DNA from: Rotaria socialis
Taxonomy: Eukaryota > Rotifera > Eurotatoria > Philodinida > Philodinidae
Direction of reading: 5' to 3'
Length of the DNA stretch: 64,000 nt
Assembly: GCA_905331475.1 (NCBI GenBank)
Contig: CAJNYU010000720.1
Location: 32,911 to 96,910 of the forward strand
This document shows positions 1-10,325 of the stretch, piece by piece. Position 1 is the stretch's first letter. The number at the start of each line of letters is the position of its first letter. Made by a program: the position numbers and the translations under genes. The notes beneath the pieces are model-generated. The model did not search any database. It saw only the letters and a program-made list of their open reading frames with translations, and was not told the origin of the DNA.

Positions 1-978
1 TCTGTGCTATTAATTCCAATAGTTTCTTTTTTTTCCGAAGGCTGACATGTTCGACAGGAATACTTAACTGTAGAGGTGGGTATGAAGAACTTAGTTTCAA
101 AAATCACTGGGATAGTTTTATGAAATTTAAAATACTTGATAAATAAAATTCCATGCATTCTGACTATATGTGGAGGTAATCATTCGTGTCACTAGACGTA
201 TTAACAGAGCGAGGCTTCACAGTCAATCTGAGCAATTGACGCTTAAGAAGCTTCTCTAAGCGAGTGATCTCTTTTTTACATCTAGTATCATATAAGGTTT
301 TATAGAGAGTTATTTACTCTAGTGAGTCATACACAACTGAAACTTTCTGAAGTGAAAACAATACGCTAAACGTAGTAATTAACTTTTCTCTAGATATGAA
401 AGTCGCTCAAGATGAATGACACTCACAATCAACCAGCACCTTTTTCGTAATCTTGATTAGTAGTCTATTTGATATAGGTTTATATCGGCATGCTCAAGAA
501 TTATCAATAGCGCTGACTGTAACCTTGTATCAATTCGAACTCATCAGTTTCGAATCAAGCGCTAGTAAAACAGCTGCTGGATAGTGCTCCAAAATGGATA
601 TTGTTAAGTTATAAGAAAATTTTCTGAGTTTGAATTAGAATCAATATAAACAACTGCAATTGCCAATTGATATGAGAAAAATGGTGATGATATTATGGCT
701 GAGATATGTTATGAGGAGCAGGATGCGCGTAGATATGTGAGAGAAGAAAGACAACTGACTTATCAATCTCTCCACATCCGTTTTTTTTAATTGTTTATCG
801 ATTTTATTGAATTGTTTGCATACACAGCACACATCACTACAACCATTACTAAACAAGAATATTCAATATATCACGATCTTTATAGTCGCCAGGATCAAAT
901 TTACAGGAAATAAATCATTCTCGATACATAATTTGAATTGTTTTATTTAAGAGTTCCATATTCAGTTGCTATTTCTAG
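1..978. other. No supported gene
   Basis: AT-rich sequence with stops in every frame. Reading the frame of the decayed gene to the right, both TGA and TAG/TAA stops appear upstream of position 979, so the recognisable part of that gene begins after this stretch. I see no repeat or RNA gene here. Confidence 0.5.
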
Positions 979-981
979 TGA

Positions 982-2799
982 GCAAAACTTGGGATATTTA
1001 TCAGTGATGGAAACTTTAAGTTGAGCAAGTAGAACTGCATTCAGAAAAATACAACTAATTTATATAATCTGATCAATGATGGTTATTGTTACTAGTGTTA
1101 TATCTCCTATCAATATAGAATATAGGGTACAAAATGGAGCAAATATTCATTATACGATTCAGAATTATCGGCTTGCATCGAAAAACAAAATGATGAAAAG
1201 AGTAAAACAGAAGCTGAAAATGTGATATATCATCAAATTGATGAAACAAATATATCAAATCTCTCCATGGTGATTTATTTTCTTCGATGCGACAACACTT
1301 TCGTCATTCTAAAGGCGAATAACAAAGAATTACCTAATTTAAAAGTAAGATATGATGGATTTAGACTTCAAGACCTTGAACCCAAAAGACGTGAATTTAA
1401 TTCATATTTTCAAGTTGAAAGTTTTGTTCATGATATAGCTGATTCAATGTTAATATCTAGTGTTACCATTTTCTTCAGTCAATCTTAGCATCGTAATATT
1501 GGTCATGCACTCTTTCATGAACTGTAACCAGCCTATATTGCTCTAATGAGGTTTCCACCGAGACATCTTCGTCGTTTTCATTTGTTCTGTGCATTAGATA
1601 CGTGTAAAAAGTGTTGGAGTGAAGATGTCTATAGTCGATTTGCTGACCTCGGTCTTGTTAAAGATTACGATCTAGAGCCTATGTCTACTGGAAGATGGTT
1701 TGTTGTCTATGAGCTAATTCTGGGTAACGGCATGATGTGTCAACGTTGTATACAACCAAATTTACAATTGTCTGGTAGTGTGGAAATGGATGGTTCTAGA
1801 TTTTTGCGTGATCGAATCTACACTCAACATGGTCCTATTCCACCAATAGAGAGATTTAGAAAGTCTAATGACCAACAAAATCCAAATCAAATATTGAATG
1901 CTTAGGTAGTCGATAACAAGCGATTTTCAGAAGTTGCTAAAACAGAAATCAAATTAGCTATAGATGAAATTAACAATTATAGTACTATACATCAGCATAC
2001 AAGTCGAAATAATGCAAGCACATTAGATTAACTCCTAGTAAATATTACTTTTATTGACTACTATCAAGTCAAGGTTCGTAACTTTACGTTACCTCTACCT
2101 AATTCAACTGGAATCGTTTCTCGCATATTAAACTATGAATTTATAGAAAATAATTTTATGGCTCAATTACGATTGGTACGTTCGATGTGTATTCATATTG
2201 CGGGACCAAACACAGGTCAGATGTATCAAACATTTTTTGTCGAATAGACCAGTGAGTATTAATCTTGGTGGTTTGCTTCCATATAGGGTCAAGAACAATT
2301 TAGAAAAACTTATGCATCATTTGTCGAACAATATTTGATAGCTGGTGTGCCATACATTAGAGATCTGTATTGTCCGATTAATGAATGTAGAAATGGCATC
2401 AGACGCCTAGAATTAGTAAAGTTGATTCGTTGTACAGCAAAACTTATCACCAATGAATTTCAAGTTCCAGTCAATCCGACTGAAAACTTAGCACCCGATG
2501 GTCAAGTTTTTGTTGAAATATTAGAAAAAGATCAACAACTTTGTGAAAGAGTAATTACAACAAGTCCAGACGTACATTTTGACTGTATCCAAATATGGAT
2601 TGAAGATTTTGTGCATGAACAAAGACAATGGCAAGCTGAAGTTTTCTTAATTAATAACAGACGCATTATTTGTGCATTCAATCATACACTGTTACATGAA
2701 TTGCGGAAAAATTATGGTATTGATCATTTTGATGAAAAAACGAATCGATCAGCGCTACTTAAAGAGAATTTTTACTTTGTGCATTGCATACTTAGATAA
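982..2799 (+). pseudogene. Decayed intronless gene, single frame broken by TAA/TAG codons
   Basis: One reading frame (codon starts at positions equal to 1 modulo 3) carries protein-like sequence throughout, with no visible frameshift. It is interrupted by TAG or TAA at about 1030, 1093, 1123, 1486, 1525, 1903, 2029, 2245, 2260 and 2284, ends at TAA 2797, and has no TGA until about 2860. The longest open pieces are 1222-1488, 1546-1905 and 2335-2799. One block reads NIGHALFHEL followed by PAYIALMRFPPRHLRRF, loosely recalling the N-x-GH region of GT61-like glycosyltransferases; that match is weak and from memory. Regular splicing does not explain the stops, because the sequence between them stays coding-like and in phase. 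The likely state is a nonfunctional gene copy. Original function unknown. Confidence 0.6.
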
Positions 2800-2860
2800 A
2801 CCGCTATGATTTCAATCACTGAATTTATAATAAATCATGTTATGATTGTGGCTAGAAAAT

Positions 2861-3819
2861 GAGAATGTTGCTCTAGTTGCAAAACATTGCACAACCACAT
2901 GTCCAAGTTATCCGAATGGGAAAAAAATACAAATATGTTTACATGCTCTCAATTTCGAAAAAAAAACAGTTGTTGTCAAATATATTTTGAGCCGATAAAA
3001 TCAGAAATGTGTGCATCCTTAGTCAATAGTCTACACGTTTGATTCATCACTACTAGTTCAAGTAAGCTAGTAAAATATTTACTATGCATAGTTGTATTTG
3101 AGAATACCTTTCGAGCTAATGTTTATACTAAAACGTGAATGCAAAATTGACAGGTCGAATAATAGATCATGAGTAAGTTCAACGAAAGAAATGTTGAATA
3201 TTTATATTATCTCTTGATTATTTACAAGATCAATATGCATCTCAGTATCACGTGAACTTCTCGAAGGTCGCACAAAGAGTATTTAGTCATTGGCTTTGTG
3301 CCAATGATCCCAATCATTCTCTATAGTTGCATACAAATTGTGCCAGCACGTATGCTTTCGATGCTGATGTAGCAGTAGCTAGAGATTCTCTAATATGCAA
3401 TGGAAGTTGAAATCCTTTTTGCAATGATATTTGATATCGAAAAATGCGTCTATGAAAAAAATAATACTGTACGAGTTATTTCTATGGTATACATATATTA
3501 AGAGATCTATTTTAATTTATTTAAGATTCTATCTATCGGAAAGTTTTGCCTTGTTATGAACTCATTGTTGAAACGATGCATTGTTTATTCATGTTTGATC
3601 CTGTTCTCTTTCGGACTCTTTGTTACTTATTTTGGACTTTGATACGAAGCTGTATTGATTCCCACGATGTAAACTTTGCATTGGTTGTTTTTTTCTTATA
3701 TCATGGAACCGTAATATCATCATTGGCTTGCTTTCTGTTACGTTTTATCTATTTCTTCATATCTAAAACTAAAGTGCTATAATCTTCTATTCATATATTC
3801 AAATTATCATAGTCGCAAC
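2861..3819. other. No supported gene
   Basis: AT-rich DNA between the decayed gene and the TIL-domain gene. A 78-codon open frame at 3546-3782 (+) is hydrophobic and AT-biased, has no recognisable motif and I do not call it. The promoter of the TIL gene should lie in the last few hundred bases. Confidence 0.4.
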
Positions 3820-4498
3820 ATGGCCTCGATTCTAAATGTGTGTATCAGACTTTTGCTTGCAATTATTGTGGCCACTCAAAGTTTAGGTAAATATATTTCT
3901 AAAATAAATATTGAAACATTGAAGATTTTTGTATTTAACAGCAGTGAATCAATGTGGTGAAAATGAACAATATGGTTGCGGTTCCGTGTGTGTTGAAACA
4001 TGTGACTACAAGCCTCAAATATGTATTCTAATGTGTCGATTCGGTTGTTCTTGTAAAGAAGGATATGTACGAGAGTCGAATGATACGGGAAGTCGTTGTA
4101 TCAAACGGGAAGAATGTAAACCAATAGATGTTCACAATTGCGGTGAGAATGAAGAATTTCGAACATGTGGCTCTGCATGTCCACCTACGTGTAACGATTG
4201 GTCGTATCCAATTCCAAAGCCAGTTAAAATATGTCCAAAAATATGTGTTGAAAGCTGTTTTTGCAAAAACGGCTTGTATCGTGCGAACGATGGTAGATGT
4301 GTAAAACGTGAAGAGTGTTGTAGCAAGAACGAGTTATTCATGGAATGTGGTATAGCGTGTCCCGAAACGTGTAATGACAGGCCCAAAATTTGTACTGAGC
4401 AATGCGTCGCGGGATGTTTTTGTCGTAACTCTGATTATTTACGCATAAACAACAGCACTGCGAGTTCTTGCGTTCGTCGTAATGAGTGTCCAAAATAG
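3820..4498 (+). CDS. Secreted protein with three TIL (trypsin-inhibitor-like) cysteine-rich domains
   Basis: Two exons, 3820-3886 and 3942-4498, joined across a 55-nt GT-AG intron, give 207 residues. Exon 1 encodes a signal peptide (MASILNVCIRLLLAIIVATQ). Exon 2 holds three TIL repeats, each opening with a CGENE- or SKNE-type block followed by C-G-x-x-C and C-x-x-T-C spacing, then C-x-C and ending R-E-E-C or R-N-E-C. They start near residues 25, 72 and 124. TIL domains occur in serine-protease inhibitors and in extracellular mucin-like or VWF-like proteins; with only a signal peptide and three domains, an extracellular protease inhibitor is the most likely role. The inhibitory loop specificity cannot be read. 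An AATAAA at 4599-4604 is a plausible polyadenylation signal. Confidence 0.85.
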
Positions 4499-4980
4499 TG
4501 GTTAATGATTGATGCACGCGAACATAATTCAATATTCTTTTATTTTTCAGTTGATTAAGAAAAAATAATAAAATTGATTGAATGCATGATTTCTGACTAA
4601 TAAAATAAATACTTTTTCTATAATATAAAATAGATGTTCATCGGTGCCTACAGACGTATATGCATTTCTTATTATGTTCAAGTGCAATAGAAAAGGCATT
4701 TACTATCTACAGATATTTTCATAAGATAAGCCTTCATTATTGCACGACACAAGCATAATAATAGATCACTCTATTATCGAGCATGACATAGACTAGGCCT
4801 CGTTCGAAACAAAGATAGCACGCATTCAAGGCACATATAAAAGCATGTTACGGGAATATCTATTGCGTAGTTAGACTATTTGCTCACCTGCATGCTTACA
4901 TATCTATTGCAAATATTTTACTTGTGTCATCATACATTCGAATTAAATCAGTGGTGTCATATTTAAGCTTTTCTGTTTCA
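4499..4980. other. Intergenic, TIL gene 3' flank
   Basis: Contains AT-rich 3' UTR-like sequence with several AATAAA hexamers around 4567-4604, then unique sequence without an open frame of note. Confidence 0.4.
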
Positions 4981-5532
4981 ATGAACTACATCGAATCATC
5001 TAAAATGCAATCAACATCGACTGAAAACGTTCATGTAAAATCAGTTGTTAAAAATGAAGCAAAATCAAAAGTCAATATTGAAAATATAATAAAACAAGAG
5101 AATAATAATGATCTCACGAATTGATTGGATACGTTTAACAGAGTGAATATTACTAAACAAAAATCTTCTTTGCTTGAGCTAAGAAGTAAAACAATGCGAA
5201 ATCTATGAATATTCACGTAAACTTACTGAAGATTTTAGTGAATTGCTACTTAAGCCCATCGAAAAATGTGTTGCACTAATACAGAAACCTCTAGAGTAAT
5301 TTCTTATTGATTGAAATTAACTTACAGTAGATATGTACCTTATTAAATTTATGTTTTAGCCAAATTTTCCGCTTTTTCACAAATTGAAAAAGATTTTGAA
5401 CTTTCAATTTATGAACATTTCATACAACTTGTAAGAGAATTTAATACTTTACAATATTTGATTCGTGAGTCAGTTCATCAATATATTAATGGTCTTAAAG
5501 AAAAAGCAAATATTTTCAAAGTGACATCTTGA
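4981..5532 (+). pseudogene. Unassigned exon-like fragments (gene or remnant)
   Basis: Three stretches look coding but do not join cleanly. The first, 4981-5124, begins ATG with MNYIESSKMQ and is rich in Lys, Asn and Ser. The second, about 5180-5298, reads EVKQCEIYEYSRKL then TEDFSELLLKPIEKC, a helical charged pattern. The third follows a TTTTAG at about 5359 and reads AKFSAFSQIEKDF to FKVTS, stopping at TGA 5530-5532. An acceptor-like GAGCTAAG precedes the second block and the ORF of the first ends in TGA, so a donor is missing or hidden. It may be a poorly resolved multi-exon gene or a degraded one. I recognise no family. Confidence 0.3.
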
Positions 5533-6177
5533 TGTGTAATAAAAATTCGATAATTAAGTAATTCTTTCTTGCGGTTCTTTTTAAACAGTCTGCAGCTCAA
5601 AGCAATGTAACTACGAGTCAAGTTTTTTTTTTAAATTAATGAATTGATCAACTATGTTTTATTCTAGATTTTAGTACCGAAAAAGTAGTTACTCTCTACT
5701 AGGACAATACTACACGCCGTCTAACATCAATAGTAGCTTCTTGAATGGATTTTGTTTTTCATTTGAAATCTTCTAATTATGTTCTATGATAGAAGATTAT
5801 AATAGCTAAATCAGCCAGTGTAAATATAATTGATAGTGAATCATCAGAACTAACTTATATTTCACTATCATCACATCCTTATTACTAATATTGACTATGA
5901 ATAATATTTGTTTTCTTTTGAAAAATATGTATCCTTACGTTTAATCACCAACTAGCATTTTTTTGTGAGCCTATTACAAAACATCATTAAAATAAAATCA
6001 CTTGTTTTCATTCCCCCTATATGTCTATGATGGAGTGATGTGTTTTAATTAAGATAGTAGTAAATTCAACAACAGAAGATTCAGAAAACGATCATTTAAT
6101 CAGTTGCTGCATCTAAAATTGTAACTAAACGAATGTTTCTTCTATGCTTACGTATAGCATGGAATTTATAATAAAAA
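5533..6177. other. No supported gene
   Basis: AT-rich, stop-dense in all frames, without obvious repeats. Confidence 0.4.
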
Positions 6178-6307
6178 AATGTGGAAACTTCGGATTTCAT
6201 CCGAAAGTTATGTGTACTGCAAAAAGTGCATGGGATATATGAGTCATTCTAGAATGTCTGAACATCAAAATTATCATGAGAAACTAGGCAATTTGATTTC
6301 TGGATGC
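6150..6307 (+). repeat. Dispersed repeat, copy 1 (C2H2-like peptide at its start)
   Basis: The 128 bases from ATG 6179 recur at 63873-64000 with about seven differences. Both copies encode a peptide beginning MWKLRISSESYVYCKKCM. The pattern C-x2-C-x11-H-x3-H in it (YCKKC then EHQNYH) resembles a C2H2 or BED-type zinc finger. In this copy the frame stays open to 6379. The second copy runs off the window, so the right boundary of the shared unit is unknown. Most likely the 5' coding end of a transposon or multicopy gene. Confidence 0.7.
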
Positions 6308-6469
6308 AGCTTTTTGTGCATTTTGAGACGTTTTTCAGGCGATGTTTCGTTAGAAATCTACTACTTAGTTCAAAAATAATATCAAGTTTAGAATCAGCGT
6401 TAAAACCTGAGTTGATTTATATATGTTGTGGATAATTCTGAGAAAAAAAGTTGCTTTTGAAAAATCCCT

Positions 6470-6690
6470 GTACTTCCCCTCAGGGATGGTCTGATCAAAA
6501 ATGACAATTTTTTTGATAACTCAGCCATTTCTTGACGGATCCTTCTCATCTTCAAACTGGACCTAGATATTCATGAGATTGAACTGTGTGGAAAATTTCA
6601 TCGCGGTCTGACTCTCCTTTCGCAAGTTATCGTGCCTACGGCCGGACGGACACACTGACCGATTCTAGAGTGTACTCATTCTTTGAGTAC
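6470..6690. repeat. Repeat-like segment with GC-rich CGGCCGGACGGAC core
   Basis: This stretch is markedly richer in GC than its surroundings and has the texture of a mobile-element tail: CTTCAAACTGGACCTAGAT, then CGCAAGTTATCGTGCCTACG, CGGCCGGACGGACACACTGA and a short GAGTACTC/GTGTACTC inverted repeat at the end. Similar tails with repeated CGGAC units are common in invertebrate dispersed repeats (recollection). It lies about 170 bp right of the shared repeat and may belong to the same element. Confidence 0.4.
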
Positions 6691-6699
6691 ACAACAATA

Positions 6700-8340
6700 A
6701 AATTTTCTGACATGATTTTTCTATAATTGATTTATCATTTACAATAAGTAAGATAAAATTTAATTATTATTGGTTCAAATAATTGAAACAGATGGCGAAC
6801 GTCCAATAAGTAATTTTATCTTATATATTTAATTCTATATGTTGTAATAAAAAGAAACATAAATATTATGATCTGAATTAAAACAAAACCTTATTTTATT
6901 ATCGAATCTTTTTGTCGGCATGCTTTTGATTGATATATCCATTGGACATTTATTGACATCAATACAATTTTATGCATTCATTTGATTAATTTTTATTTAT
7001 TCCTAACTAATTCAATAAGACAGAAAATATGTCATTTTACACATAGCTATGCCATTACTTGTCAAACACACCGATTCAGTCTCTAGGTATCTTTCTTCAT
7101 TACTATTGTATCATATTATCATAATAATATTTACATGCATGATAAAATATTTGTTAAAAACTTTTAATCATGTAGGCTTCATTCAAAGCTAAATATTTTC
7201 ATGTAATGTGATATAGTAAGATTTGCTTTAGAAAGTGTAAATTTCAAATGAATATCTACTTTAATAAGACATGCGTATTGTAGAAAAAAAAATCTACGGC
7301 ATATTCTGTGCATGATAGGAAACAGATAAAGAGAGAGAAACGTAAAAAAGAACAACCACTTTTATCAGGAACAATCATAAATGTACATATACGTATTTAT
7401 GCTGAATCTCACATTCTATGAAATCAATGTAGACTGCTCGGTTTAGATTAGATCAATGTCAACTTGTACAAGTAGCTTCGATGACAACTTTTATTTGTCG
7501 TCAAATTGATATTAGATTCAAATTTTCGGATAGGGAACTGTGTGAGAACACTGGTATGGGTGGCATTGTAACCATCAATGAAGATACTAAGACGTTTTGC
7601 TACAGACTAAAGGAGTTTAAAAAGAAATAATCTCTTATCCAGTCTGGCATTATCCGAGTCTAAAGGGAAAGTTGTCAGGATCTGACATTAGATGTCAATA
7701 TATTTCAATTGCTTTTTAATTTCGATGTATTTGACTTTAACTAACACTTTGGTGTACCTTAAACTTTCAGTACTCATAACTACTTTAGAAAGCATCGATT
7801 TCCTTAAAAACATTGCTTACTTTGATTATTCTATTAGACAATTAGTAGCCGGCATTTATTTTTAGATGATTTTTCGAATGCAATACACTTAAAATCTAGT
7901 TTACTTGAAATCTATATAAATAAAAAGTGATTAAAAAATTCTTCTCAATATCCTAATGTTCAGATGATTTTGATCCCGCTCTGCTCTTCATCTGAACGTC
8001 CTTTACTCATAGGTTTATAGACTAATTTAAAATAGTATACCCTTACCTGAGCAGCTAATAAATTTATATTTAGTCATTGATATTAAATTTCTCATTCTGT
8101 TTATTGATATTCATAATTTTGATATAAAACTAACAAAGGCAATAAATTCTCATGAATAATCCACAACACTCATAGATGCAAAAAAAGGACAAAGCATGCG
8201 ATAATATATAGACACAAAAATTGCACGAAAAGAAAATGACAATGAGATATTTTTATTCAGTTTCAATGACGATGCCGATAACGCATAAGAATATTAAGAA
8301 TATGTTTGATTAAATAAACGAATAACACGACATATCGTAG
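6700..8340. other. Mostly empty intergenic DNA
   Basis: AT-rich, with one exon-like fragment listed separately at 7451-7630. Short A/T runs and a purine-rich GAGAGAGAAACG stretch near 7330 are the only other texture. The likely 3' UTR of the G-gamma gene on the minus strand occupies the right end. Confidence 0.4.
7451..7630 (+). pseudogene. Isolated exon-like fragment, unknown
   Basis: About 59 codons after an acceptor-like TTTAGATTAG read DQCQLVQVASMTTF, then FKFSDRELCENTGMGG and end CYRLKEFKKK before TAA 7628-7630. Amino-acid use is protein-like, but there is no start codon, no upstream partner exon and no family I recognise. It could be a terminal exon of an unrecognised gene or a relic. 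Confidence 0.25.
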
Positions 8341-8544
8341 TCATAACATGACACACGGGTGTTTTTCTTTATACGGATTATCTATATCAAATTTATCCCA
8401 ACCAACAACTAAGACATCTCCACTTTCGTGGTCTTGACAATATTTAATTAAATCTTTACATGCCACTGATACTTTAATACGTTCGAAATTTGCTTCAGCA
8501 CGTAATTGTTCAATTAATTTTTGTTTGTTGCCAACGTTGGACAT
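8341..8544 (-). CDS. Heterotrimeric G-protein gamma subunit
   Basis: A single 67-codon exon encodes a full-length G-gamma protein. The N-terminal half is the helical coiled-coil that packs on G-beta (KLIEQLRAEANFERIKVSVA), followed by DLIKYCQDHESGD and the conserved NPYKEKHPC segment. The C-terminus CVML is a CaaX box, so the protein should be prenylated at that Cys and anchor the beta-gamma dimer to membranes. Length matches the family (65-75 residues). The start is the only ATG in the frame and the stop is TGA 8341-8343. No intron is needed, unlike most neighbours. It works downstream of GPCRs; the subtype cannot be assigned. Confidence 0.93.
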   Translation of the reverse strand: MSNVGNKQKLIEQLRAEANFERIKVSVACKDLIKYCQDHESGDVLVVGWDKFDIDNPYKEKHPCVML

Positions 8545-10325
8545 TTTTATAACGATTTTATATGTTAGAATAATATATAATCTAAAATAATCTAAAGAAA
8601 TATCCTATGAGCGATTCAATAGAATGAACACGATGTTTTTTTTCCTCTCTATGAGATTTTTTCTTTTTATTTATTTATTTCAGAGAACAAAACGGGTGAT
8701 CGGTTTTTCTTTTCTTTTCTTTTCTACAACAGGAAATAAGATTACATTGAGAGGGAGCTCATTTGTCTTTCACTCTCTATTCTCCTTTCATTGTTGACAT
8801 CGACTTAATGAATGACTTTTTCCAGTTTACATCTATAGTCAAATAATTTCTCGTGGCTAATCTTTTTCTTTTTTGTTTCCTATCGTGAGATCAAATATCG
8901 TCATAATAATATTTACATGATGACTTATTTTGTATAATAAATTAGTCATTTATTAATCAATATATAAATTTATAAATTTTATCCTTTTCTTTGACAGATT
9001 ATTTCATCCGGTGGCCTCATATACGTATATAAAAAGATGTTTTCATTTCCTCTGATGGAGATCACACTTCTCTAACATGAACTCAAAATTTTCAAGTATT
9101 ACTCGAAGAAAGAAATCAAACATTTCGAAAAAAGACTGATATTTCCGTTGAATGACATGAGCTAAAACGATAGGGACAATTTCATATGAATAAATTTCAA
9201 CATCATATATTATAAATAGGAGAAGTAATTGGTACGTGATTCTATGTGTTGAGTAAATAAACTAAAATAGATAATTATCTAATTTTTTATTCCGAATCAG
9301 CGTTTAATTTTGTGCTAAACGAAACTGCATCTAAAAATGGTCGCTTTTTTTTATAGATGTCTATTAGTCGCATGAGAGAACCTAGTAAAGTAAGAAATCG
9401 ATTTTTTTTTCTTCTAGATTAGTCTTGCTTCATCAGATAGATCCTATTGGCACTAGATATAGTCAAAAGTAATTCAGTTATCTCTGGTTTTCTTGGCAAT
9501 TAATTTAAGTTTTTCAACAGAATTATGTAATCTTCATCGCATCACTTTCATGATCTACTTTTGAATTCAAATTTTCGACGTATAAGGTTCTCTATGGAAT
9601 TAATTTTAATCAGAAATGATTCAATCTTATATCATCCTCTATTCTCCGATATAATGATAAGAACAATACAACATTTTCTCAGTAAACTGGTCCCATTGAG
9701 AACTTCATTCATATGAAATTCAAACTCGATAGTCATCTTCGAAGATAATCTGAGAAGAACAATGCTATTCTATTAAAAACTTTCCTGCAATCATCATACG
9801 ATGTCAAGAAGAAAGATTCGTCAACATGAACCTTTTAGGCTTCCTCTTATCTTAATATGAACTATCTATTCAAACAACTCAAAAACGATTTATTACTACG
9901 AGAACTTCTCACATCACTAGATGTTTTATCATTTATAGACTGCCGTTCAATACATGAAGAACAGTGTTCATTCTATTAAACAAAAACCTATCTGCCTTTG
10001 TTTTGAGACATATCACTAACATACTTTAAACTTATTACTATCTTGATGCAAAAAAAAACAATAAACAACTAAATATAGAGTTTTTGTGACCAATTAATGT
10101 ATGTGTAGATAGAAAAGAATTAATACTAATAGTATAACATAACAATCAACTATTGCAATACATGGTCTATAACAAAGAAAAAGAATCATCTTAATCATGT
10201 TCTATTCAACAAAAGAGAAAGAAAATATATCACTCGAGATTTTCAGATTAATGAACTAAGAAGAGATCAATGATATAAGAGAAAGATAATTATAGTAATT
10301 GAATCAAAAACATGTTGAAAAATGT
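8545..10325. other. Intergenic, G-gamma upstream region and empty DNA
   Basis: Immediately upstream of the G-gamma start the sequence has long pyrimidine runs (TTTTTTTCCTCTC, TTTTCTTTTCTTTTC), usual for promoters in this window. A TATATAAAAA at about 9027 and general AT-rich sequence follow. No exon chains were found on either strand. Confidence 0.4.

Noticed and set aside
982-2799. Calling this a functional gene that uses a ciliate code
   Set aside because: Neighbouring genes use the standard code; without homologues the stops are more simply nonsense decay.
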